Positions 44,378 through 55,321 of a DNA stretch of 64,000 nt are shown here, in pieces. Position 1 is the first letter of the stretch, and each line of letters starts with the position of its first letter. A program made the translations under genes and the position numbers. This stretch comes from Sclerotinia nivalis (lineage: Eukaryota > Ascomycota > Leotiomycetes > Helotiales > Sclerotiniaceae), in contig JAPEIS010000014.1 of assembly GCA_029531795.1 (NCBI GenBank), positions 1,922,001 through 1,986,000 on the forward strand, read 5' to 3'. Below the pieces are notes generated by a model that made no database searches, was not told the origin of the DNA, and saw only the letters and a program-made list of their open reading frames with translations.

Positions 44378-45637
44378 TTACTTCGCTCTAACACCCCCAG
44401 GAAAACTTCTCGCACTAAGCAAAACCCCTTTAACCCCCCTAATCTCCCTCTTGACCTTTGCAAACTCATCTTCCCCCTCCTTATCATTTCCATTTCTATC
44501 CCGTCCATCCGAATAAGCTCCAGACCGATAGTTAAATGGAGTTGGGAAAACCAGTCCTTGTAGATATTCCTTCAACATTATCATTCTCGTTTCTAGCTCT
44601 TCGTTTATGGATGATTCGTACGTCGAATCTTCTAGTAGTGATGACAATGTGCTCTGCAGGTTTGTCAGACGCGATGCCTGGATTGCGGTTGGTGTGGTCG
44701 CGGTATTCGCGTGGGAGATTAGGGATGGCGAACTGGGTGTTTGCATAGGTGATGAGGGAGGAGATGTTTGAACCCCGATGTCGCGGTGGAAAAGCTCGGT
44801 GGGATCACTGGTTACGGATCCAGCATCAGAGTCAAGATAATCGGATTGGAAGGATCTACGGTAGTGGTAGGTAGGAGGGATTTCGGAGACGGAATTCTCG
44901 AGTTTGTGGATTAGTTTTTGGAGGTTGTTGAGAGTGGCGGAGGATAGAGATCGTCGGGATTCAGTTAGTGTATTGAGCATAGGCCGTATCAAAAAGGTAT
45001 TTGTGCCATGAAGAAGGAAGCTGAGAGAGCCGAAGAGGTAGAGAGTCGTGAGAAGGCGGTGTTTGGTGATTAAAGGGCTGGAAGAAGGAGATGGCTGAAC
45101 CAAGAATTCGGGATAAGTTATTATAGGGGGTTGATCGCGAGGTGCTTGTGAATAGCTTGCTGGGGTAGTTGGAGGCAGAGATCGCGGCTGCGGTTGAGGC
45201 TGTGGTTTGGCTTCCAGTGTTTTAACCACAGATGTATTTGTGGCTTCATCATCCCGCGACACACCCAGTAGCTCTTTTATATCATCTCCTTCAAGACCTT
45301 TGCTTTCTAGAAAAGCAATCTTCTTGTCCGTAGACGCATCCTTCACTTCATCTTCCTCTAAGAACTTCTTCGCCTGCTCGAGTACTGCTGTTCGACTTTG
45401 TGGTTCAGTAACTGCTTCTCGTGGTTCATTGGGCTGTTTCTCATCGCCTTGGAGTTGCCATGCAGGCACACCTGGCTTCTTAGTCTCGTTGTCAGAATCG
45501 CTCATCCTGCTCTGTGTGGTTCGTTGAGAAAGCTTCTTGGATAATAAGTGAGAGCTTTCGAAGCTCTGGCAGGATAGATAGACAGAATTGTCGGTGTCAG
45601 TATTTACATGTGCCTCGGCACTGAAGGTTGATGACAT
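44378..45637 (-). CDS. Peroxin-14-like protein (Pex14 N-terminal domain; Pex14/17 or Pex33 type)
   Basis: A single exon of 419 codons on the minus strand. The core is the Pex14 N-terminal helical domain at about residues 82-126 (RTAVLEQAKKFLEEDEV, KKIAFLESKGL, IKELLG), which binds the WxxxF motifs of the Pex5 receptor at the peroxisome membrane. A Pro/Gln-rich linker precedes one hydrophobic stretch (LLTTLYLFGSLSFLLHGT, about residues 195-212), then helical segments with likely coiled-coil character and a Ser/Pro-rich region. Filamentous ascomycetes have a second, Pex14-related docking factor (Pex14/17, also called Pex33). The divergent C-terminus fits that better than canonical Pex14, but this is inference. 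Translation may begin at the internal ATG at 45505 (MSDSDNE), 44 codons downstream. Confidence 0.78.
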   Translation of the reverse strand: MSSTFSAEAHVNTDTDNSVYLSCQSFESSHLLSKKLSQRTTQSRMSDSDNETKKPGVPAWQLQGDEKQPNEPREAVTEPQSRTAVLEQAKKFLEEDEVKDASTDKKIAFLESKGLEGDDIKELLGVSRDDEATNTSVVKTLEAKPQPQPQPRSLPPTTPASYSQAPRDQPPIITYPEFLVQPSPSSSPLITKHRLLTTLYLFGSLSFLLHGTNTFLIRPMLNTLTESRRSLSSATLNNLQKLIHKLENSVSEIPPTYHYRRSFQSDYLDSDAGSVTSDPTELFHRDIGVQTSPPSSPMQTPSSPSLISHANTATTPTAIQASRLTNLQSTLSSLLEDSTYESSINEELETRMIMLKEYLQGLVFPTPFNYRSGAYSDGRDRNGNDKEGEDEFAKVKREIRGVKGVLLSARSFPGGVRAK

Positions 45638-46640
45638 AATCTCGAGGTGGACTTTTTGATTGGTCGTGAAATTATTCAGAATTCCGTGCAGTGACCAACA
45701 TCATCGTTTCTGGATGTATCAAAGCATTCACCACAATTAAACTTCAATATTGTCGCAAATTATCTCTTTCACACTTCACACTTTTGATATCGAACATTAC
45801 TATCTTTACCATTCTATTCTATTACGATCTATCGATTTCGAGCAACTTAAGAACGACGATCACCAATTCGTCCGACAATTCAACTCTACATACACATTAT
45901 CACACTGCAAGACCTAGGAATAAACATCGATATACTTTAGGAAGTGGGTATCAACGAGTATCAAAATGTCAGGAAAAGCCGAGCGACCCAGTAAGCGCAT
46001 ACGTAAACTCAGTACTGATTCTGAGGGAGATGGAGAAATCGATTGGACGGATCACCGTGTAAAAGCTGGCAGGGCTGATCCAGCCACCAACAAGAACGAG
46101 TAAGTCTTTGAACATCTCCCAGATATTGAAACTCCATTATTCTCAGTCGCATTAATCCTCCGTTTGTTCTTTGTACCATGTTACTGTACGCAAATCTCCG
46201 TAATTAAGCGTTACCTTTAACCTTCCACTCTATTTCCACTTTTTGATTTAACCCTCGTGTTTCTTTATATGATAATCACATCTTGTGTTCGTCGTACAAA
46301 CAAGGGACGAGAGACGAGGCATCAGAGAGTGAACCTTATTAGCTACGTGGTTGGTCAGTCTTGAAAAGACAGGATTGGGCGAATTGTGTAGGAACAGCGC
46401 GTTTATGTATGCAAAGCGCCTCACCGGTCATTCTCCGCAATTCTGTCTTATCAAGGCAGTGACCCGGCCCTTGCCAACTGATTCACCACCAATTGTGCTT
46501 AAATCACTCCACATCCTTTCTGCCGTATTATCAATAACCTCAAAAGAAACAATCGTGGATCAAGGAATCCATCAAGATCAACAAACCTACATCCCCCTTC
46601 AATTTGTTCATCTTGTATTTGATTGCTATCTGGGAGCAGG
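45638..46640. promoter_or_regulatory. Divergent region between the peroxin gene and ies2, with a possible 5' exon
   Basis: An ATG at 45966 opens 45 codons (MSGKAERPSKRIRKLS.., acidic then basic) that run into a strong donor GTAAGT at 46100. If the AG at 46638-46639 is the acceptor, the frame joins exactly to the ies2 ATG at 46641. This may be a first coding exon, a leader intron with an upstream ORF, or a separate small gene. No other gene seen. Confidence 0.4.
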
Positions 46641-47991
46641 ATGTCTACACGTCGCAGTCAGCGGTCGGCAGCTGCCAAAGCAAGAGACGTAATTATTGTT
46701 TCTGAACAGATATCTCCTAGGTCATCACGATCGCGTCGCACAAATCCAGAGCCCGCCTCCACGGCCACTGTATCACGTGGACCAGCACCACCGCAATCAA
46801 AAAGTCCAGAGTCAATGCGTTTGACCGTCAAGACATCGTCAAGTAAATTGAGAGAAGCGACACGATCAAGCCCTATCACTGGTCCATCTGTTATGGTTAA
46901 CAGTAGAGATCAATTTGTCGGCGGCGAGATCCTCGAAGGCAAGAGAAACAGGAAGGTTGGGAAGAGTTATGTTTTGGAATCAGAGAGTGAAGAAGATGAT
47001 GAAGAAATGGAAGATGCTGAGGGAGAAGATGATCCGGATGCGGAGGGTGAAGATGACGACCTAGATGCTGACGGAGACGTCGATATGGATGTGCAGCCGA
47101 CTCCACCTACCATCCAGATTTCTAAAGCGTCGGCTGGAAAAACTAAGATCACTGTGAAGGAACCACCCAAAGTGCCCACTGCTACTGTTGAGCAACATGA
47201 AATGGGGCTCAGTGATGATGACGATGAACTCAGTGAGCTCGATAGTGACTTAGGAGAGGAAATCGAGGAGGAGGAAGCAATGCAAAGTGCAAATGAGGAA
47301 GATGCAGAGGGAGAAGATGAGGAGATTGAAGTGGCTGCTGAGGAAGATGAATTACTCGATAGTGATGATGAAAATCCCGCAAATGAGAGTAGAGGTTCTA
47401 CTCCCGATCTCAATAAATTGACGAGGAGACAAAGAGCAAGATTCGATGATGCTGCTAGTGGATATCTCATGGCTCTTCCCGATGGTAAGTGGTTTCATGG
47501 CTCTTAGTGATCAAGCGCTAATTTCTACTCAAGAGGTCCAAGTGAAGAAACATCTCACAGCTGAAGAGCATGCTATGAGACGTGCAGAAATGGCACGAAG
47601 AAGGAAGAATCTTAGTGAAAAGCGGAATGAAGAAGAGAAGGTAATCACATCCCAAGAGTTGTCCAGTTACCCACTTGATCTCCTTTTCACTGCGTGTTCA
47701 CCTTGCTTATACGTAGTTTAGATGGAAACGATCAACAAACTTCTCAAGAAGCAAGCACCCAAAACCAACGCTCGCCGCAGAGATCTCAATGGCCCAGTTG
47801 TGGACGCGACTCCGGAAGGAGAACCCCAAAAGCCAAACCCGCTCTTCGTTCGATGGGTTAGCAATAAGGATGGGAATAGAATTGGTGTACCAGAAGAGTG
47901 GATGGAGGGTCCTACTGGTGCTTTGTTCCAAGGCGGAATTAAGTCTAGCGGGAATGGCATGGGTAGTAAATTGATCCAGGAGGTCTCTTGA
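46641..47991 (+). CDS. ies2: INO80 complex subunit Ies2 (PAPA-1 domain)
   Basis: Three exons (46641-47484, 47534-47640, 47722-47991) encode 406 residues. The introns are 47485-47533 (GTAAGT..CAAG) and 47641-47721 (GTAATC..TTTAG). The N-terminus is basic and Ser-rich (STRRSQRSAAAKARD). A long acidic block spans about 113-250. Then comes the family core: RQRARFDDAASGYLMALPDE, KKHLTAEEHAMRRAEMARRRK and NLSEKRNEEEKMETINKLLKK, followed by a conserved C-terminal Arg-Trp-Val region (LFVRWVSN). In yeast Ies2 activates nucleosome sliding by INO80. The gene is intact and looks like a single-copy housekeeping gene. An additional upstream exon may exist (see the adjacent entry). Confidence 0.92.
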
Positions 47992-48215
47992 GTAGGCAGG
48001 ACTTGATCATGTATATTAGTGTTGTGGGCAACGTATCACAGGGCCTTATAGATAGTTGAATTTAATTCATCCACGTTTCTTTTCATTGGAGCTAGTGTTC
48101 TCTTGCTCTATCATCACGCTGAAACCTGACGATTTGATCTTGAAAAGCTCAACATGCCCTATGGGAAGTCAACCCCCGGGTCGGCCTAATTCTTCCACTC
48201 GCGATCCGCTGATCT

Positions 48216-48739
48216 TCACAATATTGGAGAAGCCTTACGAGCCCCTGGCTCACTATCACCACCGGTATCATTCTCCGCATGATACACAACGACAAAACGA
48301 TCCTTCCAGCGTCTCTCACGCATCATGAATATGAGCCTATCCATAACAACATCAGGACCACAAAGAGTATCATACGAATCATCATCAACCATCTGACCAA
48401 TATCCCATCTCACCGCAATACCTTTCTCTCTACACCTCAACGGAACATCTTCCCAATTGCTTGCGCGGCCTCTGATCGCAGAGAGAAGATCCGAATATGA
48501 ATATGAGGCTTGAATGAGAAGGACGCCCATACTCGGGTACCGAGAATCGGGTTTGCGATTCTGTATTCGATTAGGACTAGGTGTTGGGTGTTGGGGAGAT
48601 TATCTTCGTCTTGAGAGGGTTTGACCCGTAATGGGGGGAATTGGGATTGGGATTGGGTGCTGCGTTTTATTACGGGGTGGGGTGTTTCGGGGATTGGATC
48701 TGCTTTCCTTCGAATATTGGTCTGTGTGAAGGGATACAT
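48216..48739 (-). CDS. Small hypothetical protein, structure uncertain
   Basis: Two overlapping minus-strand frames look coding. One starts with ATG at 48739 (MYPFTQTNIRRK) and stays open to 48437. The other runs from an ATG at 48530 (MGVLLIQASYSYSDLL) to 48216 and contains the more globular-looking sequence (GIAVRWDIGQMVDDDSYD, RERRWKDRFVVVYHAE). The two may be exons of one gene with an intron I cannot place, or one of them may be spurious. The 48530 frame is the better candidate. No family recognised; the alternating hydrophobic pattern could form a small beta-grasp fold. Confidence 0.4.
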
Positions 48740-50448
48740 ATCTGTCGTTTATTGACCACTTGGGGCGGGTTGATGGAAGTGGATTTTTAAGGCTCGGTTC
48801 CTGGGGAATGAGTTGTATTTGATTGGAGGGGAGGTGGTTGCCTCTTATAGATTGGATGAGAATTGGGGTATGGCTGAAGCTTAAGGAAATGTGAAGAATT
48901 TCATTTACATGAATATTCTTTCAATTCATAAGATTGGATTATTGAAAATGAGAGAGCAGCAATCCTTATCATTTTACTCAAACATGGATGGCGGAGAGCT
49001 ACCTTTGGGTCAAGTAAAAAAAGAAAATAAGAAGGGGTTTTATATGTACCATCCCGACAGCACAGGTAAAAGGTGTAGTAGGCGGTATATTCCTGAGCAA
49101 ACACTGCTCATGATATCAAGCCTTGTATATGCTCTATAGTGCTCTCTTTCTATTCTAACAAAACGACAAAAATCATTTTTCCTACCTCTTTGAATCAAAT
49201 CGCTTGGTATGCATATTGGATTGAATGGGCGTCCCAGTGGTGTTACGACTAAATAATGATGGCATTTTCTTATCATTTTGGACCCGTTGATGTATATGGT
49301 GTCAAGTGAGGCGAAGTAAAGGATGATTTTGAGAGTGGGGAGTTTGGAGAGGGGATTTTTAAACTTGCTTGATGTTTTATTCAGGGATGGGGCTACGTGT
49401 CAATTTATGTGGCAGTATTGTATTTTCTTATACGATGTCGGGTCTAGGTTACTAGATAATTTGGGGATTAGAGATTAAGCGTTGAGTATATTTATGTATG
49501 GAATGGATGAGGAATGGCTCTTTATTTATGGAAAAGATGATCGATGTCGATATGTTTAGGTCGTATATCTGCAAGAATATCTATGATCTCTTCTCAAACA
49601 TTCAAGTTGTATGTGAATAATATCAGTCTATCCGGGCTCAAGTGGTATATGGTTAGTGGTCTGTCTAGGTTCTAACTTAAAATGAGTTCGCAAATACTCA
49701 TGGACGCCCTTTCTGCTCATGAATTTGACCGGCCCATAGGTATGCTATAATTGGTAGATATAACACTGATCACAATGCCTAGTTTCGTTAAGTCCCCCAA
49801 TTGAAAGATGGTAACTTTATCATTTTGTCTCATTGCGCTAGAAATCAACGAACATTGTACAATCAAATTATCATTTTCACTCACGACGAGGAAGAACCAA
49901 TGACATCCATGCTTCTTCCCCTATCAGTACTAATCCCCAACTCAATCCGATCTCAACACTGTCCACCAATCCCTCGCAAAATCCGTGATGGTCTCACCAT
50001 TTGGGTCAGTCTATTTTCATTTTCATACCCTTACAATTTGCATGTGAAGTACTAAATCACTACAACTAGCTCATCTCCATGTCCGCTATTGTACGCGATG
50101 GCGGACTATGACAGCATTACAAATGTCACATGAGTAGCTCAATTCTGCCTAGTACCTACATTCGCTACTCCATGTAACCATTGTAGTGAGCTTACTCACC
50201 ATTCTTTTCAGGTGACTCATTAAATTGTCTGAGGATTACCAAGTGTGTGGAGGTCGATCCGAGGTGATGGTTGCTTTTAGACCATTACCAAAGATCAAGA
50301 TACTACGAACCCAATCACATCACATCATTTCCAAGGAAATCTACTTTGAATGCTTACCCGCCCCTCTTCCCCGCTTCTCCAATCCATTGAACTGTTGATT
50401 CTAAAACATCACACTTTCAAGTGATTAAACGAAACAACAACAGAGAAA
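48740..50448. other. Intergenic, nothing recognised
   Basis: No supported gene in 1.7 kb. The short frames near 48891-49276 and 49801-50055 carry no motif and no splice signals. Confidence 0.5.
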
Positions 50449-50721
50449 ATGGATCTCAACATCACAACCACGATCCTCACACCCGATACCAATGTCTTCA
50501 TCAACGGCACGGCATACTTCAGACATGATAAAGCTGTGGACATTTTATTAGAATGGGGTGGATTTTTTTTAATCATTATGCTGTTCATTTTCATGTTCCG
50601 CGGCACGGCAACCGGATGGGCAAGAGGCGAAGAAAGTCCTTGGCCCCAATATTTAACCGCACACGGTATAAAGGTCACTCCTGAGAAGGAATATGAGAGG
50701 CTTAAGGGTGTTGGGAGATGA
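50449..50721 (+). CDS. Small single-pass membrane protein
   Basis: A 90-residue frame from an ATG in good context (GAAAATGGAT). It has a short N-terminal luminal-type stretch with N-glycosylation sites (NITTT, NGTAY), one membrane helix (GGFFLIIMLFIFMF) and a tail (RGEESPWPQYLTAHGI). Its stop overlaps the ATG of a second frame at 50718-50912 as ATGA. No family recognised. Confidence 0.55.
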   Translation: MDLNITTTILTPDTNVFINGTAYFRHDKAVDILLEWGGFFLIIMLFIFMFRGTATGWARGEESPWPQYLTAHGIKVTPEKEYERLKGVGR

Positions 50722-50912
50722 AGGTAGAGTGGTGGAAAAAGCAGGAAATTAAACGCGAGGAAAGGAGGATGAGGAAGAGGGAGAGAGAGGAGGAGAGGGG
50801 AAATTGTGGAAATGGAACTCCACAGGAGGATCTTGAAGCAGAGGCTGGTAAGGAATATGATACCGTGTTGGACAAGATCATTTCGGCAAGAACAAGCAAT
50901 ATACACTTTTAG
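50718..50912 (+). CDS. Highly charged helical ORF overlapping the preceding stop
   Basis: A 64-codon frame that starts inside the stop of the previous gene (ATGA). It is dominated by Lys, Arg and Glu (KKQEIKREERRMRKRERE), predicted helical, and ends DTVLDKIISARTS. It could be the true C-terminus of the membrane protein reached by splicing or frameshift, a separately translated product, or simply 3' UTR. No intron that would fuse the two frames is evident. Confidence 0.3.
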   Translation: MKVEWWKKQEIKREERRMRKREREEERGNCGNGTPQEDLEAEAGKEYDTVLDKIISARTSNIHF

Positions 50913-51042
50913 CTGGTGGAAACATGGACGAGGTGTCATTGGCAGGAAAAGAAGGTAATGCAAGTTCTCAGGTGTCGGAACTCAAAGCGCTGGAAATTGT
51001 GCAGACGAAGGCTTGGTTTTAGGTGGAGGGAGTATTGGATAT

Positions 51043-51354
51043 TGTCGGTATATCATGTGACTAGCCTCACATAGGGAGCAGTTACCGTACCAAAAAGGAG
51101 GCGGGTAACGTGACTCCAAAAGGTCTATATAACTACTTCGATTCAACCTAGTTTAGAATGAAATGCGCAACTTCAACTTTATCATTTTGTATCCGTTACC
51201 ATCGTATTTACTGGAGCCGTACCACTAGCGAACTCTAGCCCCTTCCCCTTCAATATAAATAGCCCCCTCATTTCATAGTGTAGCAATCAAGAATCAATAA
51301 ATACAAATACTATAATAGTACTATGCGAGTAGTATCACCGGAGTGATACCAACA
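51043..51354. mobile_element. Solo LTR (312 bp) with perfect 5-bp target-site duplication
   Basis: Starts TGTCGGTAT and ends ATACCAACA, inverted repeats matching at 8 of 9 bases. It is flanked by GATAT at 51038-51042 and again at 51355-51359. Inside are TATATAA-type and AATAAATA-type elements in the order expected of promoter and polyadenylation signals in an LTR. No internal retrotransposon sequence is present, so it is a solo LTR left by recombination. Its ends match those of the smaller element at 8253-8437. Confidence 0.82.
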
Positions 51355-51359
51355 GATAT

Positions 51360-52001
51360 CTTTTACAGCAACGAGGGATTTTTAACGGCGAACAGTTAGT
51401 CGCACTGTATATACGCGGGAAACTTACTTTACCGCGGAAGAGATATTGGATATTCCCCACGAGAATGGAAAACCCCCCATTAGATCAAAGAGCAAATCGT
51501 AATGCATGTATATATAATGAAAAAACAATGCTTGAAAGTGACAAGTCACTGACATTTTTTTGTTAGGGTAAAGAAGAAACCGTAAGTTACAACCAGATGA
51601 TGAAGAATTAAAGTTGAATCTGCATTTTAAACTGCTGAGCTCCTGAAGAACAAGAACTATTAAAGTTATTATGTACTAATAGTTTCGCTATGGAAGCCCC
51701 TGCAAGCTTTCTATCCAGACCAGGAAACCCCCTTTGGCTATAATCTCACCCACTGGAATATCGAAATTTTTGTACACGAAATAGACCAAGACAATAAAGA
51801 AAGCTGGTGAGAGGAAAATATTCTCAGACAATAGAAATAGCACCTGTCACGCCGTATAAGTTGGATGCTCCACCATTATTCTCTGCTTGTGGAAAAGCGA
51901 AAACTTCTCATCATAACACTTTGCCTTCATTCTCTTATGATCTTAAAGGGAGAAACCTACGAACTAATACTGACGCCCTTTTGAGGAGAAACGGGTACGC
52001 A
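51360..52001. other. Intergenic, nothing recognised
   Basis: 3' flank of the disordered-protein gene. The open frame at 51807-52106 overlaps that gene's 3' end and has no support. Confidence 0.5.
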
Positions 52002-53789
52002 TCAGCCAGTAGTTTTGCTCGAACTAGTATCATGAGAAATTCCTCCCATCTTCTCATCACCATCCTCATGCTTCTCCCTCCACCAAATAGTCCAATTCTG
52101 ATTTGACCACTGCTGCTTCCGCATCTGGTGAATTGCTGCTCTCCAATCTTTAGTAGTTCTAATCAAATGCACCGTTGAATTATCACGGCTTCCTTTTCCA
52201 AACGGAAGAGTATGTAACTGCGCTCCATTGTCCCACGTAACGATAAGTTTTACCGGCTCAAGATTCTCAGGCATACCTGCATTATGGGCATCTTCCTCTG
52301 CACGATCAATAAATGCAAGAAGACGATCTTCTCCTGGTGCATCTGTGAATTCAATGGTAGTTGTGATGATTTCGTCGGAATCTTTTCGGAAGTGGAGGAT
52401 TGGGCGCGTGAGAGGTCCCACGATACGAGTATCTGTTACCGTTCGTTTCGTTTGCCAGGGCATCGGGTCTCTTATATTAATTCGTTCTTGTATCCCGTGG
52501 TAAAGATTGTTTTCGGGTCTAATTGGAGGCCATGTTTCTCCAGGAAAAACACAGAAGCGACATGTTGAATGATCTTTGATTTGGGGTCCCAACTCGGATC
52601 CTCTGTACATTGCCATAGTGTGATCGTAATGAGGAAACTCGATAGAAGTAGCTCCAATCTTTTTTTTGGCTTTGGTCTTTTTCTTTCCCATGGTGAGCAC
52701 AATTTTGGGTACATGTGTTTTGGGAAGAATTGGCCGATTAGTGTGGGATGAATTAGTTTGCGGGGCAAAGGGAGAATGCCTATTGTTTTTTTCGTCATCG
52801 GAGCCCTCGGTTTTGTACTGATCCATTGAATCAGTTTGCATGGTGGTTGCAGGTATCGCTTTATTTGAATCATGAAGAGGTGGAAGAGGACGCGAGGAAG
52901 TATCTTTTTCTTTATCAGATCCTTCACTGTCATCAGAACCACTGTCATCGGAACCTTCACTGTCATCGGAACCTTCACTATCATCAAAATCCTCACCGTC
53001 ATCCTGATCTCTGCTTGCACTAATAATAGATTTGGAGCTCTTATTATATTTAATGCGGAGTTTGATCTTTTGAGCAACAATTGGTCGAGGAGAAGGGGTA
53101 GAAGAAGGAGCAGGTGATTCCATGCTATCTTCATCTTTATTAGAGCCTTTCCTATCATCTCGCAGACCAAGGTCAAGCGGAGAAAAAGCTGGCAGAGGTG
53201 GAGGAAGCATAGCATTAGCTGGTCGAGGTGCAGGTGGAGGGATCGGAGTACCTTGTCGAGGTGGTGGAGTTGGAATCGGATCTTGTTCTTTGAAATACAA
53301 AATAAGCGGACTCCTATTCAATCGAGGAGTAACCAGAGCAGGAGCCCTTTCCGGAATCGTTGGACAGAGAGCATAATTCTGACTGAAAGGGCCTTCTTTT
53401 ATGGGAAATTCGAGTATTTGACTTTGATAGAATTCTCTGACTTCTTCAAGTGGTGACGCGAATCTCACTTGTTTGTTTGAAGGCGACTCAAAAGAGTGAT
53501 CTGTGTCAACTCCATATTCCATAATTGAAACCTGTCGAGATGATAATGTGGATTTGAGTGATTTCTGTGGAAGCGATTCTGGATATGATTCTGGCGGGGA
53601 TTCGGGAGACGGTTCCGTATCAATCGGGGATTCGGACCTTTCAAAGTTCTTTGAAGGAGATTCTGGTTCCTCGTCAGAATCAACAGGTGATTCGAACATC
53701 TTCAGTTTCTTTAAAGGAGATTCTGGTTCCTCATCAGAATCAATCTCGCCCTCTTCCGAAGGCGTTTTCTTCCGTTTGAGTATAGACAT
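52002..53789 (-). CDS. Large disordered acidic/proline-rich protein
   Basis: A single uninterrupted frame of 595 residues from the ATG at 53789; the codon three further upstream is TTG. The N-terminal ~110 residues contain near-repeats of DSDEEPESP with KKLK or KNFE between them. Residues ~180-215 are Pro-rich (IPTPPPRQGTPIPPPAPRP). At about 275-300 there is an array of DDSEGSDDSEG. A basic patch (GKKKTKAKKKIG) follows. The last ~200 residues appear folded (STCRFCVFPGETWPPIRPE, WDNGAQLHTLPFG). Such composition is common in nuclear or RNA-associated proteins. I do not recognise the family. Confidence 0.7.
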   Translation of the reverse strand: MSILKRKKTPSEEGEIDSDEEPESPLKKLKMFESPVDSDEEPESPSKNFERSESPIDTEPSPESPPESYPESLPQKSLKSTLSSRQVSIMEYGVDTDHSFESPSNKQVRFASPLEEVREFYQSQILEFPIKEGPFSQNYALCPTIPERAPALVTPRLNRSPLILYFKEQDPIPTPPPRQGTPIPPPAPRPANAMLPPPLPAFSPLDLGLRDDRKGSNKDEDSMESPAPSSTPSPRPIVAQKIKLRIKYNKSSKSIISASRDQDDGEDFDDSEGSDDSEGSDDSGSDDSEGSDKEKDTSSRPLPPLHDSNKAIPATTMQTDSMDQYKTEGSDDEKNNRHSPFAPQTNSSHTNRPILPKTHVPKIVLTMGKKKTKAKKKIGATSIEFPHYDHTMAMYRGSELGPQIKDHSTCRFCVFPGETWPPIRPENNLYHGIQERINIRDPMPWQTKRTVTDTRIVGPLTRPILHFRKDSDEIITTTIEFTDAPGEDRLLAFIDRAEEDAHNAGMPENLEPVKLIVTWDNGAQLHTLPFGKGSRDNSTVHLIRTTKDWRAAIHQMRKQQWSNQNWTIWWREKHEDGDEKMGGISHDTSSSKTTG

Positions 53790-55321
53790 TGATTCCAAAA
53801 CCAGGACAGGAGTTTGAAGTTGTTGAAATGTACTTGAATTACAATTGTGGAAAGGATAATTGTAGCAACGAAGTGTAAGTTACTAAAAATATGTGCTTAT
53901 TTAGTGTATTAATGTCGGGTACCCAATATACAGTAAAAGTGAGAGTAACACTGTTCTTTTGATTGAATATTATTAAGACTGAAAAAGAAATGAAAGAAAA
54001 AGAGCTGGAACACAAATAATATTATGACTCGAGATTAGAAATTGTGTCATTAGCTATTTGCATTGGTGAAGTAAGAGCGGTCGCTTAAATGGGAAAGAAG
54101 AAAGGGGTTGGGTTATTTTGCTGGATTGGGGGTATGTCTTTGAGAAGGGAAGTCATCGCCCGGAAGAGTCTCAGTAACATAGATTAGTAGGTATAGTCTC
54201 AATGTTTTTACGCCCATCGTTCCTTCGCGTATATTCGAGATTATTTACAATTATAGTATTGCAACATGAGTCGAGAAGGGCGGGTGAACACGCGGCAGAC
54301 TTATGTGTCAACATAACCCACCTCGCACTCAATACGTGAATATTATCAATAATAACCTAAATTACTATGAGCATACGATTCATCATGAAGTAATATCCGC
54401 CACCGAGCTACCTCAACCAAATATCGACTTATTCCAGAACAAAGAGTAACAACAAGCTATATTGGATCTTTTTGATAAGCTACCTTCATGTCAAAGACAT
54501 AGTTTTTGAAATCAAACAAGAGTTCAGTATCTTAAACAATCGATCTTGTACATAAACATCTATTTGCTTTACATCAGCACAGATAACATCAATACAATCT
54601 TTTCATAGAATCTTCTTTGGAAATTTGAAATGACCTGTATAAATTGTACCTTGTAAAGACAAGGTGAAATTTCGACATCGAGCTTTGAGAATCCTTATGG
54701 ATGATCAAATTCGAGCTAAAGGCTTTTGAATGAATGAATCAATCATAAATGGATTGGAGTTAATGAGGAAGAAAGAAATGTATTAGGTTCTATGGAAAGC
54801 TGCCGCTTGTCAACTTGCCAAAGAACAACAAATTTGAAGAGAAGATCAATGAGCGGTATGTTGCCACTCTGCATTTGTGGCATGGAAGCGCGAAGTCATG
54901 GTGAATGCATTAAGATGAAAGAACAGTCTCCATAGCACAATGAGTTAGATCTAGGAGATTCTGGTAAACGTCATTCCTTTTCAATGATATGACAAGTCAC
55001 AATGAAGATTATATTATAGAGACGTATTGATCTATTTCAAACGATTTAAATGTTCTCAGGCTGAGGAATATATAAGAGCATGCTGCACCTCATCCAAGAA
55101 TCTGATGATTAGATTGTGTTCCTCACACTACTCGCAACATTTGACGATCCTTGAAAGTTTTGATCCGGGGCCACAAGCTTACTAGGTAGTACTCAATACT
55201 TTTTTACTTCATTTCTATCAATTGGTGAGTCATCAATAAATTACTCTTGGACTTTCTGACTTTCCAGAGACTCAAGGCCAATACTCAAACGAGTTCCCGG
55301 GCCATCTTGAATCTATTCACT
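53790..55321. other. Divergent intergenic region, nothing recognised
   Basis: About 1.5 kb between two divergent gene starts. AT-rich, with no repeat or RNA gene seen. Confidence 0.5.

Noticed and set aside
46967..47470. Serine-rich minus-strand ORF opposite ies2
   Set aside because: It is the antisense of the acidic Glu/Asp codons and has no promoter, splice or family support.
52472..53215. 247-codon ORF in another frame of the disordered-protein gene
   Set aside because: Same strand, shifted frame of a low-complexity gene; no independent start context or homology.
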